The translations under genes and the position numbers were made by a program. 64,000 nt of DNA from Bombardia bombarda (taxonomy: Eukaryota; Ascomycota; Sordariomycetes; Sordariales; Lasiosphaeriaceae): positions 3,185,001 through 3,249,000 of the forward strand of contig JAULSR010000001.1 in assembly GCA_030512295.1 (NCBI GenBank). The letters run 5' to 3'. The notes under the pieces are model-generated. The model ran no database searches. It was not told where the DNA came from and worked only from the letters and a program-made list of their open reading frames with translations. Below are positions 48,830 to 59,145 of this stretch, in pieces. Each line of letters opens with the position of its first letter. Position 1 is the first letter of the stretch.

Positions 48830-49895
48830 ATGGCGCAAGGTATGAAGGATGGCAAGTTTGCCCACGGCATTACGGAACCCCCAAAGGAAGACCGCGTGCT
48901 GCCGTTGTTCTCGCTGAAAGGCAAGACGGCCATTGTGTCCGGGGCCGCAGCTGGTATCGGGTACGCAATTGCCCAGGGCTTTGCAGAGGCCGGGGCCGAT
49001 GTTGCCATCTGGTATAATAGCAACAAGAAGGCAATCGAGAGGGCGGCCGATATCGAAAAGAGGTTTGGCGTCAAGTGTAGGCTTACTGCCCCTCGATAAC
49101 ACCAGTCCAGAACCCCCATCGACTTTTAGCAACCTGTAATTCAGGGTTCCAGCTGGCTGACATTTCGCGTATCCGTACACACAGGCAGGGCATACCAAGT
49201 CAACGTGACCTCGTACGAAGCCGTCAAGGACGCAGTCGACAGAATCGTCGTCGAGTTCAACGGCCGGCTGGACATATTCGTCGCCAACTCGGGCATCGCA
49301 TGGGAGAGCGGCGCCAGCCTGGACGGCCCGCCCGAGCAGTACAGCAAGGTGATCAACACCAACCTCGACGGCACCTTTTACTGCGCGCGCGCGGCCGGCC
49401 TCCACTGGCGGAGGCAGAAGAAGGAAGGGACGACCGTCGACGGTAAGAAGCTCGACGGCTTCACGTACGGCAGCTTCATCGCGACGGCGAGCATCAGCGG
49501 CCACATCGTCAACATCCCGCAACTGCAGGCGCCCTACAACGCGTCCAAGGCCGCCGTCATCCACCTGTGCAAGTCGCTGGCCGTCGAGTGGGTTGGCTTT
49601 GCCAGGGCTAACTCGGTCTCGCCTGGGTATATCCGGACTGAGATCTCAAACTTTTGTTCCCCCGAGGTCAAAGGGGCGTGGAGGGATAAGATTCCTATGG
49701 GGTGAGTGGTTTGCTGATATGGCTGCCTGAAGCGTCATGGCTGAGATATACGTTGGCTGACAGATGTGTGCAACCAACAGCCGCGAGGGCGAAACGAATG
49801 AGCTCAAGGGCGCATATCTGTACCTGGCATCAGATGCGTCATCTTATACTACGGGGTCGGACCTCATTGTTGATGGTGGTTACTGCGCGCCATAG
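48830..49895 (+). CDS. Short-chain dehydrogenase/reductase (mannitol/sorbose reductase-like)
   Basis: Exons 48830-49076, 49185-49701 and 49781-49895 encode 292 residues; both introns close in phase. The Rossmann nucleotide motif is SGAAAGIG in FSLKGKTAIVSGAAAGIGYA. The NSG motif is FVANSGIAWESG. The catalytic Ser lies in TASISGHIVN, and Tyr-Lys in YNASK (Tyr near 200, Lys near 204). The end LIVDGGYCAP is typical of classical SDRs. The N-terminal extension before the Rossmann fold and overall pattern resemble fungal NADP-dependent mannitol dehydrogenase and Sou1/Sou2-type sorbose or xylulose reductases. The true substrate cannot be read from sequence; a 10-20 residue insert around WRRQKKEGTTVDGKKLDG is a group feature. 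Confidence 0.9.
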
Positions 49896-51239
49896 ATTAA
49901 TAGGTCGTGATGATGAAGGCGAATAAGCAGGTGGATGATCATGACAAGCAATGAGTCCTCGACTTCTCATGGTCGACGGTGGAAGGAGTTTTGTTGCTGT
50001 CAAAAGCAAAGTCATGTTGGCTAGACTAAAAAGGCATGATGTGTAATGACAATTACGGGATACTTCCGCGCCCTGTATGTTTCCGAAAGTGAAACCCCAT
50101 AGCTCCATGAAAGGCAGCGGACAGCTGTTGACACTTGGTGGCTAGGTACCACTCCGTAGAACTAGATGAATGGCTCGCGCCCAAACGGCTGTATGTATCC
50201 TGTAACCAGGTAAGCACCTCCCTGTAATAAGTACCTAAGGTAGGTAAGGCACATTAGCTGCCTGCCACATTAGCTGCCTGCCACATCTGCTGAGGCTGAA
50301 ATCGACCAGCGCCGCGCGACCCAAACTACCAAGAGTTGCCTTTCCGTCCACGAGGGTGTGATGGTTATTAGTGATTGATGCAGGCGGCTGCACGGGTTTC
50401 AAGCAGCTACAGAATATGGGGTCAGGCTCGTAATGTTTCCAATCGAGACCAGGACGATTCGCTATCTGTCCCGTGCTCTGTACATCAATAGCCAACCAAC
50501 CCCGTATCTGGCCCAAACATGGAGAAGAAACGACTCGAGGGTCTGGCCATGCAAATCGTCTGTATCGTTTACGCACCTTATTACACAGTACATGCCACCT
50601 ACTTTACATACTTTACCGTCATACAGCAACTCTGCCCCTTCAAATATCGTGCCTCGTTTTGATGCCATACTTACAAATCAGCTATTATAAAGAAATGCAG
50701 TCTCAGTGAAACTCACTACAAAGTCGTACGGCCTCTACTAGGTAGTGACAAATGGAAGCGATACAACGCACGAGCGAGATCCTGTTTCCGGTACATACAT
50801 ACCCCCAGCTAGCATTTTTTGCCCCCCTCTAATACGAATACCGACGTGCGCACCGCACCGTCGTGCGATACATTGGCATCACACCAAAACGAGCGCAACA
50901 GCCAGGTACCCCTCATCCCACCCACCCACCCTGGCCGTTGTCTGTTGAGGTCTCTCCATTCTGGCCCTTCGACTCCGACCGCCCAACTTCTCTCAGCCCT
51001 ACCTGCCTGGCCTCCCGATTCTACTGAACCTGACTCTGTTTTGTTTTTTTTGCATCCTCTTGCGACCGCTCCCCGCAAACTTTTGACGACCTTTGGCGAC
51101 ATTGTATTTAATAGAATCCTGGTGATCTCACCGCCTATTTCGTTCCCCGCGCCAACTTTAGCTACCATCACCAACCTCGCCCACCGCTTCCTAACTAAAG
51201 CCCATTTTCGCCGCCTCGCCCCCCGAGCGTCGAGCGACC
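49896..51239. promoter_or_regulatory. SDR 3' flank and calcineurin promoter/leader
   Basis: About 1.3 kb. A 16-bp tandem duplication lies near 50250. The last ~450 bases before the calcineurin ATG are C/T-rich and probably a long leader. An open frame without an ATG runs from here into calcineurin exon 2, but it is not a gene. Confidence 0.5.
50250..50281. repeat. 16-bp tandem duplication
   Basis: Two perfect copies of cacattagctgcctgc in tandem (50250-50265, 50266-50281), followed by the first five bases of a third copy. Confidence 0.9.
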
Positions 51240-53181
51240 ATGGACGCAGAGGGCGCTTCCGGCACGCCCGTCCTGCCCAACCAGCAGGTCGACAATGCAA
51301 TCCGCGCCATACAGCAGAAGAAGCCTCTCCCCGAGATCGACTTCAGCATCCATGTTATGGAAGATGGCTCGCAGGTCAGCACCATGGAGCGAGTCTGCAA
51401 AGGTATGCTATGCTATTGCCATGCCCCGCCTGCAACTACTGTGTGACACGCGATACCCCCCTCGTGCCCTCCTGCCGCAGACACCAGCATGTCCCTAACT
51501 CGTCGTCGCTCCCCTCTCTAGATGTGCAGGCGCCCGCCATGTCGAAGCCCACCGACGAGCAATTCTTCGAGGATGAGACGCATCAGAAGCCCAACGTGCA
51601 GTTCCTCAAGCAGCACTTCTACCGCGAGGGTCGCCTGACCGAGGAGCAAGCTCTCTGGATCCTGAAGAAGGGTACCGAGGTCTTGCGCGCCGAGCCCAAC
51701 CTTCTCGAGATGGATGCGCCCATCACCGTCTGCGGTGACGTTCACGGACAGTACTATGACTTGATGAAGCTCTTCGAGGTCGGCGGCGACCCCGCCGACA
51801 CCCGCTACCTCTTCCTGGGCGACTACGTCGACCGCGGATACTTTAGCATCGAGTGCGTGCTTTACCTCTGGACCCTAAAGATACACTATCCCAAGACGCT
51901 CTGGCTGCTCCGCGGAAACCACGAGTGTCGCCACTTGACCGACTACTTCACCTTCAAGCTCGAGTGCAAGCACAAGTATTCCGAGGCCGTCTATGAAGCC
52001 TGTATGGAGTCGTTCTGCTGTCTGCCGCTGGCGGCCGTTATGAACAAGCAGTTCCTCTGTATTCATGGTGGATTGAGTCCCGAGTTGCATACTCTCGATG
52101 ACATAAGAAATGTTTGTTTTGGTCTCCTGACTCCTTCGCTCTCCCTGACTGGCTTTGCTGACGCCTTGTGCAGATCGATCGCTTCCGCGAGCCCCCTACT
52201 CAGGGTCTAATGTGCGATATCCTGTGGGCCGACCCCCTGGAGGACTTTGGCCAGGAGAAAACGACAGACTATTTCCTGCATAACCACGTGCGTGGCTGCT
52301 CGTACTTTTTCTCTTACCCGGCCGCCTGCCACTTTTTAGAGAAGAACAACCTGCTCTCGATTATTCGGGCCCACGAGGCTCAAGATGCCGGATACCGCAT
52401 GTACCGTAAGACCCGTACGACCGGATTCCCGAGTGTCATGACCATCTTCTCGGCCCCGAACTACCTGGACGTGTATAACAACAAGGCGGCGGTTCTCAAG
52501 TACGAGAACAACGTTATGAACATCCGGCAGTTCAACTGCACGCCCCACCCATACTGGCTGCCCAACTTCATGGACGTTTTCACGTGGTCGCTCCCCTTCG
52601 TCGGCGAGAAGATTACGGACATGCTGATCGCCATTCTCAGCACGTGCTCCAAAGAGGAGCTGTCTGAGGATTCGGCAGCAACCTCCCCTGGACCGGCCTC
52701 CCCACCTCTTCCTTCCTCCTCGAGCCAGGATCCCGATTCGATCGAGTTCAAGAGACGAGCGATCAAAAACAAGATCCTTGCCATTGGCCGGTTGTCGCGT
52801 GTCTTCCAGGTCCTGAGAGAAGAGTCTGAGAGCATCACGGAGCTCAAAACGGCCTCGGGAGGCCGTCTGCCCGCCGGCACGCTCATGCTGGGCGCCGAGG
52901 GTATCAAGAACGCCATCAGCAGTTTCGAGGACGCCAGGAAGGTGGACTTGCAGAACGAAAGACTACCGCCCAGCCACGATGAGGTGAAGAAGCAGGTCAC
53001 CGAGGAGCGCGCCCAGGCGTTTGAGAGAGCGGCGAAGGAGGCGGATAATGACAAGAAGCTGCAGACTTTGTCGAGGAGGTTGAGCACGTGAGTTGATGCG
53101 TACCCTGTTGAGATTATTGGATGGTTTTTGTTGCTAACTTGGCTTTTATTTTTTTGCGTCGTCAGTGATCGCAAGCGATGA
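51240..53181 (+). CDS. cna1: Calcineurin A, catalytic subunit of Ca2+/calmodulin phosphatase
   Basis: Exons 51240-51402, 51522-52111, 52174-53087 and 53166-53181 encode 560 residues with all phases closed. The phosphatase core shows the canonical motifs GDVHGQY, GDYVDRG, LRGNHECR, CIHGGLSPELHTLDDI and SAPNYLDVYNNKAAVLKYE. The calcineurin B-binding helix follows (WSLPFVGEKITDMLIAILS). Next come the calmodulin-binding segment (KNKILAIGRLSRVFQVLREE) and the autoinhibitory region (ITELKTASGGRLPAGTLMLG). A Ser/Pro-rich patch (ATSPGPASPPLP) precedes the calmodulin site, as in filamentous fungi. The last exon encodes only DRKR, plus one base of the preceding codon. Calcineurin drives Crz1-dependent Ca2+ and stress responses and hyphal growth. 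Confidence 0.97.
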
Positions 53182-54480
53182 TCTGCGACTGTATAACATT
53201 ATCCCTGTGCGCGCAGTCGGTCGTGGGGCTGTATTAGGCATTTGCACTGGCAGAGGCGAACATAGACACGTTTGAGGTTATGGAGAAACCAATAAAGGGG
53301 GGAGACCTCAGCCAATGGAAGCTGGATTTCCACATACAAGCAAGCAAGCACACTGTTCTGCCGACGGTGCACTCAGGCCAGCCTGGCGAAGAAGCAAAAG
53401 AGAGAAAGTGAAGTGTGGAGATTACGATCGAGGTGTCTTTTTTCCTTTTTTCTTTTTTTTTTTTTTGTGTGGTTTGGTCTTTGCAAAAACAAACGCTCAC
53501 ACTCACGGCCTGCCTGCGCTCGATGTCGGTATTTAAAGCACTAATGCGAATTTTGATCGATTAACCAATCGGCCGACAATGAGTGAGTGAGTGAGAACCG
53601 GAACTGGGATTGAGGAGTGAGTGAGAACTGGAACTGGGGTTCAGGGAAATGCTTCCTATGGCGTTACCCAGCTACCACAAATTAACAATAAGGCAGGATT
53701 GATTGAGTTTGATCTACCTGACTGACCGTGTGTGATGACGTGGTTCTAACGTGGCGAGTGCGGCGGGTGGGGTTGGTTGGGTAATGAGGGACATCAATTT
53801 CAATTTGGTGATGTTTTGCTAAATGAAAACGATGATTTGTTGAGCCCATGGGCTCCCATCGGTATCTGAAGTGAGTGTTCTCAACGAAATGCGCCGAGAT
53901 ATCCGCAACAGCAGAAAAATATCTGATTTCATTTCTACGAGTTTGTACTTTGTTTGGCATGTAGTTTACTGCCGCTATTTTTGAAACTTAACAATTGGTA
54001 AAAAAGCGTAACGTTTTCTGACAGCTATACTGCCCACTGCTGGTAATATGAAAGTAAAGGCTTTGTCCAGTTCAGCTTGTATTGAAGATCAAAGATGAGA
54101 CCTGCCATTTCTGTACAACTCCGTTCTTGTTCAACATAAAACCACAACCACCCAAGATATGTCTAGGTGCGCGAATAGGATAGTTACCCGTCAAAGAGCG
54201 GCATATGCAATGTGAGTGAGAATGACCGATAACTACATCATCTGCGGGGTGTTGCATCGAGCAACAAGCGCATCAAGATCGGGTGGAGGACTACTTCTGG
54301 CAGAAGCAAAGGGTCCTTTATATGGTCTCTTCTCCTCATCTCCATGAGGGGGCAGATTTAGGACCTCATTTATATCCTGCTAGCGACAAAGCCGTATATA
54401 TTTGTCTCATCGTATCGGTGAAAGACATTAGCGAATAAATACCCAGGTCAATATTCTTCTACTCACGACGTAAAAAAACT
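53182..54480. other. Intergenic, calcineurin 3' flank and cyclase promoter
   Basis: About 1.3 kb, AT-rich in its right half. It contains T tracts near 53440-53466 and a 30-bp imperfect tandem duplication. A TATATAT element lies about 85 bases upstream of the cyclase ATG. No gene seen. Confidence 0.5.
53585..53644. repeat. 30-bp imperfect tandem duplication
   Basis: Two 30-base units (53585-53614, 53615-53644) share gagtgagtgagaac and ggaactggg blocks and differ at a few positions. Extra GAGT units precede the first copy. Confidence 0.85.
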
Positions 54481-55944
54481 ATGGCGACAGGGGTTGAGCT
54501 GAATGAGAATGGCATCCCGTTCTTTGATAGCCTCCCACTACGAAAGGATGACCCGAAACTGGCCGCTTGGGGACTCTATGGAGAATCCGATGAGCTGGGC
54601 ACGTTGAACAGGCTCACAGACGAGAGAGTTGCCGCAGCTGCGAAGGGTGAGATTATAACTGGTGTAAGGTACGTTAAGAAAGTTCTCATTTCACATGAAA
54701 TCATCCATATATTCGGTTCAAGGGGCACAGAAGAACCAATAGTTCATCATGGGGCCTTGATGTTCTTACGGCCACAATATAAACATAATACAGAATAATG
54801 ATGAGAAAATTCATTCCATGAAATATCAATGAATGCATAAAAGACTAATCACCCTCTTCCCGTCCAGAGTATCCATGAACTGGCCCCTGAATGCCCAGAC
54901 CAAAGGCAGCTTCTTCGACCGAGGAACCTTTCACCAGAACCTCTTCGAAAAGTTTCCTAGGGCCGTCAATGACGACATCTGGACCTTCAACTCGCAGGGC
55001 TCGAGCCAGTGGGATGGGCTGCGTCACTTTGCCTACCAGCAGGAGAAGAAGTTTTACAATGGCGTGACTATGGAGGACATACACGGAGTTGATGAAAACG
55101 GACAGAAGACGACCGTCAACGGCATCCAAGGTATACCCCAGTCTTCTTTTCTTCATATTAAAGCCCAACGCTTATTTCTATAATTACATCTGACTGACGA
55201 CATATAAACACTCACAGCATGGGCCGAAAAGGGCATCGTCGGCCGAGGCGTGCTAGTCGACTACCACAGCTGGCGCCTCCAGCAGCTGGAGCAGGGCACC
55301 GGCAGTGAGCGACACAAAAACTTCGATCACTTTGCCTCAACTTCCATCCCGCTCGAGGATATCAAGGCGTGTCTAGAAGCCCAGGGCACCGAAGTCAAGT
55401 TCGGTGATATCCTTCTCATCCGCTCAGGTAAGTACCCAGCCCCGACTTTCTCTCCCAAGTGGCCTCCACTATATAGGTCTGTCTACTTCCTAACAGAGAG
55501 ACAGGCTGGATGGTTGCACACGCTGCCAAATCGGACGACGAGATCAAGGCTCTGCGAGCAACCTACCCAAAGCACAAGTTTGCCGGTCTCGAGCAGAGCG
55601 AGGAGATGCTGCGCTGGATCTGGGACAACTTCTCTGCCGCCGCCGGCGACCAGCCGACCCTCGAGTGCTGGCCGACGCAAAAGGAGTGGTCTCTCCACGA
55701 GGTCTTGCTCTCTGGCTGGGGCTGTCCTATCGGCGAGTTGTTCCACCTTGAGAAGCTGGCTGAACAGTGCAAGAAGGAGAAGCGATGGTCGTTTTTTGTG
55801 ACGAGCGAACCGTGCAATGTTGATGGCGGCGTGGCGAGGTGAGTTGCATTCCTTTCCCGTGCTCACATCTCATCGCTTGTGTGTAACTTGATATTAATCG
55901 GCGGACTTCAAACCAGCCCACCCAATATTCTTGCAATCTTTTAG
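54481..55944 (+). CDS. Cyclase-family protein (kynurenine formamidase-like fold)
   Basis: Exons 54481-54668, 54868-55130, 55218-55427, 55505-55838 and 55917-55944 encode 340 residues; all five exons join in phase. The first intron is the longest (199 nt). Family features: WGLYGESDELGTLNRLTDE at the start, NFDHFASTSIPLEDIKACLE, KFGDILLIRSGW, and LSGWGCPIGELFHLEKLAE near the end. The metal-site block reads SSQWDGLRHF, where the founding members have HxGTHxDxPxH. The Asp and last His are kept and a His is replaced by Gln, as in a fungal/bacterial QWDG subgroup known to me from memory. Members of the broad family hydrolyse N-formylkynurenine or cyclise polyketides. Function here is unknown. The last exon adds only PPNILAIF. 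Confidence 0.85.
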
Positions 55945-56429
55945 ATGCATAAAGCTCGAGAAGGATTATGCACCTATGATTATCACACTCGCTTAGCAAT
56001 GAGCAGTAGGGTGTTCAGGTAAGGATCAACGATAAGAGACTGTCACAGGAAATCTCCCGGCGGAGGGAGGGAGGTGCCATAATCATGATGAAGAGACGTC
56101 ATAGTTGATTTCGTTGAGCACACGCTCGGCACTGCTGCAGTTGCCGTAATTCACCACCAAATGTACCATTTCACATAATCCATGAGAAAAGACATGTTGC
56201 AAAACGGCACGAACCCCGACGTGAGGCGAGTAAACATCATTTCCCTAATGCTGCAGATGAGGCGACTTTTCTTCGCCCCAAGAACCATCCAGGACGCCGG
56301 GATCACGCATATAGCTGTATGTCTTTCCGACAATTGATCCATAGCCGCTGGGTTTCGCTCTCCAGTTTACCGTTCGTATCGTAATGTCAAATCGCCAGTC
56401 CTTGAGTTACCATTGACGCTACCCCGATT
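55945..56429. other. Convergent 3' intergenic spacer
   Basis: Lies between the cyclase-family gene (+) and the uL15 gene (-). I see no gene or repeat. Confidence 0.5.
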
Positions 56430-57440
56430 TCAAGCAACCAACTCAACAACACCACCAGCCTCGGTGATCTTGCGCTCAGCCTCGGAGCTGACATAACGGG
56501 CACGAACGACGATGGGTATATCGGGGAGACGGCCTAATTAAAACTTGTTAGCTTCCTCGGGTGTCTAGAATCTCAGTATTGAGTGGGGGTGTTTTCTTAC
56601 CCTTTCCGAGCAACTTAGCGTAGCCGTGGGCAAGGAGGTCGACGACCGGCGCGGAGTCGGCCTTAGCACCGCTGACGTACTGGTCGCGGATCTCAAGGGG
56701 GACGAGGGACCACCTGTGGTGAAAAATTAGCGTGGTTGTGAATCGTAGAATTCAGTGCGAACGTACAGCTTCTCGATGTTGATTGTGGGGGCCCAAAGCT
56801 GGTTGCGGAGGAGATGGAAACCTAAAACATGTCAGTACGTTCGCGGAGCATAGCAAGATGCCAGCAGCTTGGAGAATACTTACGTCTCATACCGACCTTT
56901 CCGAAGTAACCGGGATGGTCTATTCGTCATGTCAGTGGATATCTCGAGTCGAAGTCGGGCCAGTCTGGCAGCGTATTTCCGAGATTGCGAGGTCCCTCAA
57001 CGCCCCCGAAAACAGCTGCAAGACTGGTTCAGGTGTAGGTTCGCATACACTTGTCCAAGTTCGTCCGGTGGTGATGCTTTTCGGCGCGTTAGTGATGTGT
57101 GCGAATATCCAGTCGGAAAATGTGCCTTCGACGTACTTGACCACCGGCCATACCACGACCACCCGGATGCTTCCTGTGCTTGCCGACACGTCTGGAGAGG
57201 GAACAATGTCAATTGGGATGTTTCGAGAGAATCGATCGGATCGTTGTGACGACGTACCCCTTACCGGCGGAAACCTGCACAGAAATTCTGGTCAGCAATC
57301 GTCTTCAAACGCACAACAGCAGCGGGGGATCTGGGGGGCAGCAACGTACATGTCCGCGGTGCTTTCTTGTCTTCGAAAATCGGGTAGGCTGTGGCCGTTA
57401 GTATCGTATCATCCCATAGCAGGCGGTTACCACATACCAT
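56430..57440 (-). CDS. rpl28: 60S ribosomal protein uL15 (Rpl28 / L27a), nine exons
   Basis: Exons on the minus strand: 57440-57438, 57388-57350, 57274-57258, 57191-57137, 57076-57049, 56919-56884, 56821-56767, 56713-56601 and 56533-56430. They total 450 nt for 149 residues, the length of yeast Rpl28, and all eight introns are GT-AG and in phase. The first coding exon is only the ATG codon. The protein starts MPTRFSKTRKHRGHVSAGKG and continues with GGRGMAGGQHHHRTNLDKYH, YFGKVGMRRFHLLRNQLW and VVRARYVSSEAERKITEAGG. Gln38 is the residue whose replacement gives cycloheximide resistance in yeast cyh2, so this allele should be sensitive. uL15 sits near the E-site region of the large subunit. A telomere-like motif about 220 bases upstream is a candidate Tbf1 site. 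Confidence 0.95.
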
Positions 57441-58211
57441 GGCTGCGACTTGATGATGCCGATGAAGTTCGAAGTTCCTCGACTTTGCTGCGTCCGAAAG
57501 ACTACTTCTCGGGTCCCGCCGATAGAATTTTAGGGCTGGGTTATTTTTTTGGTGGGCACAGAAAACATCCTGGGTCCGACTATTAGCCGGGCGCACACAC
57601 CTGCTAGGATGTGGGGCCTTTCGCCCCCTCGTCACACCACGAATAAGTGCATGTGGGGTTAGGGTTAAGCTAGGTAGGCTATTGAACACCCTCACCACCA
57701 TCACCACCTTATTACATGAGCTTCGATGAGTTCCTGAAGCGGACGCTGCCAAACGTTTTTTTACGTATTTATATCGGCTGTGCGATGAAACTTTCAGCAA
57801 CTTCTGATTAGTGTGCGGCCTATCGACTGGTGGCCCATACTTCTAGTTGTGGACGTATGTTTCTCCCTCACTGACCATGCTCCCACGATTAAGGGTACGA
57901 TGGACAATCCGTGGTCTTTGGCAGGCAGTGCATTGCCACTCTTTGCATCGACGACATCATCTGGTCTTGTAGTTGGCCGTTGTCAGGCAACCATCTTGAT
58001 ATTTACAGGTCACTCGCATTGAGATAGAGAATCGCTTGCTTGATCATATTCTTTTTCTTGCAGAGCAACGGGATCACGAGCGAACCTTCCTGTTCTCAAG
58101 GAGGCTGCGCGTTGTCTGACTGATCCAGTCGAACACAAACGTATCGAAGAGACGCTTTAGTGATGTGATTTTATCCCAGCAACCAAAGAAACAGGTGAAA
58201 AGATCCTGGTC
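57441..58211. promoter_or_regulatory. uL15 promoter region and PAC3 3' flank
   Basis: About 770 bases between two minus-strand genes. Apart from the telomere-like motif, T-rich and CACCAT patches near 57690-57710 are visible. No gene seen. Confidence 0.5.
57655..57670. promoter_or_regulatory. Telomere-like (Tbf1-type) motif upstream of uL15
   Basis: The plus strand reads ggggttagggttaagc: one perfect TTAGGG flanked by GGGGTTAGGG and a partial second unit. It lies about 215-230 bases upstream of the uL15 ATG. Tbf1 binds such TTAGGG words at ribosomal protein promoters in several ascomycetes. The link here is an inference from position and motif. Confidence 0.55.
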
Positions 58212-58711
58212 TCAGAGGACTTGTTGCACTAGCTCGATGACGTCAAAGAAGGCTTCGCTACCACTTTCAACTTTCTCCAGACCCAGGCCGAGGAGGACGG
58301 TCCTCTTGTCCTCAGGGTCTCGCAGCGAGAGAAAACTGGCAATCTGGCTAGCGTAGAGCTGTCCTAGAGTCTCTCGGTCGTCACTTCCACCGCCAAGAAG
58401 AGTCTTGGGCGTCAAGTGCATCGAGGGAAGGGCGCCCAAGCTGGCCGAAGGCAAGGCCATATCTACAGAAGCTGACGAAGGAGCAGAGAGCGGTACTTGA
58501 ACCTTGACGCAATGTCAGTAGCGGCACACGATTTTCTGATCCATACGCTCTCACTCACCCACTGCGCCAGACGGCCTCCCTGAGAGATTGTAATCATGAT
58601 TTTGTCCGAGAAGTTCATGGACACGATCTCTGTCTCAACGCCATTGACGGTTCCAGTCGCTTGTTTGGAGGGAGCTGGGAAGGCATCCTCCCTGACCCCA
58701 TTCTCTGCCAT
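58212..58711 (-). CDS. Proteasome assembly chaperone 3-like (PAC3)
   Basis: Exons 58711-58559 and 58502-58212 encode 147 residues; the intron is in phase 0. The N-terminal half TGTVNGVETEIVSMNFSDKI then MITISQGGRLAQWVQVPL is the strand-rich core of the PAC3 family. The second half holds a Leu/Gly/Ser linker (LTPKTLLGGGSDDRETLG), then LYASQIASFLSLRDPEDKRT and LLGLGLEKV. PAC3 (Poc3/Irc25 partner in yeast) helps assemble the proteasome alpha ring and leaves before the 20S particle is complete. The family is weakly conserved, so the call rests on length, fold pattern and these segments. Confidence 0.75.
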
Positions 58712-59145
58712 AGCTGTGCTGCAGGTTGGAGAGATGACGTGCACACGGGCGGTATTGGGTAACGAGTCGACTGTCTGAATCTGATATCGTATTGTTGCCG
58801 TAATGGAGCGTGAGGAGGAGAGGGATGTTTGAGTGAAAGAAGGCACTGTGTGCGCACTGTAAGCCTCCCCCAGCCTGTCTGGTAAATTGGAAGCCCTACT
58901 TAGAGCACACAGTGCATACACGTACGAGAAGACACGGAGTACAGGGTACGTAGGTGCTTTGGTGGGGTAGAAATTGTTATGCAGGAGCTTAAACGCAATG
59001 GTCTAGCGCAAAGATTCTGCCGGGCGGACAAGATTTATCTCGAAATCTCTGGGGGTATCGGATTCTGGCCTTGGATTGCGGTCGAAGCTCATTGTAGTTG
59101 CTGAAAACGGCAAACACATTGAAAAGCCAAAGTACGTCGTGCAAA
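58712..59145. promoter_or_regulatory. Divergent promoter, PAC3 / Dhr1
   Basis: 434 bases between the two start codons. A TACGTAGGTG word lies near 58950. The compact spacing would allow co-regulation of the two genes, but nothing in the sequence proves it. Confidence 0.5.

Noticed and set aside
50819..52210. 463-residue frame running into calcineurin exon 2
   Set aside because: It lacks an ATG at its start, crosses the probable leader and intron 1, and coincides with exon 2 only by chance of phase.
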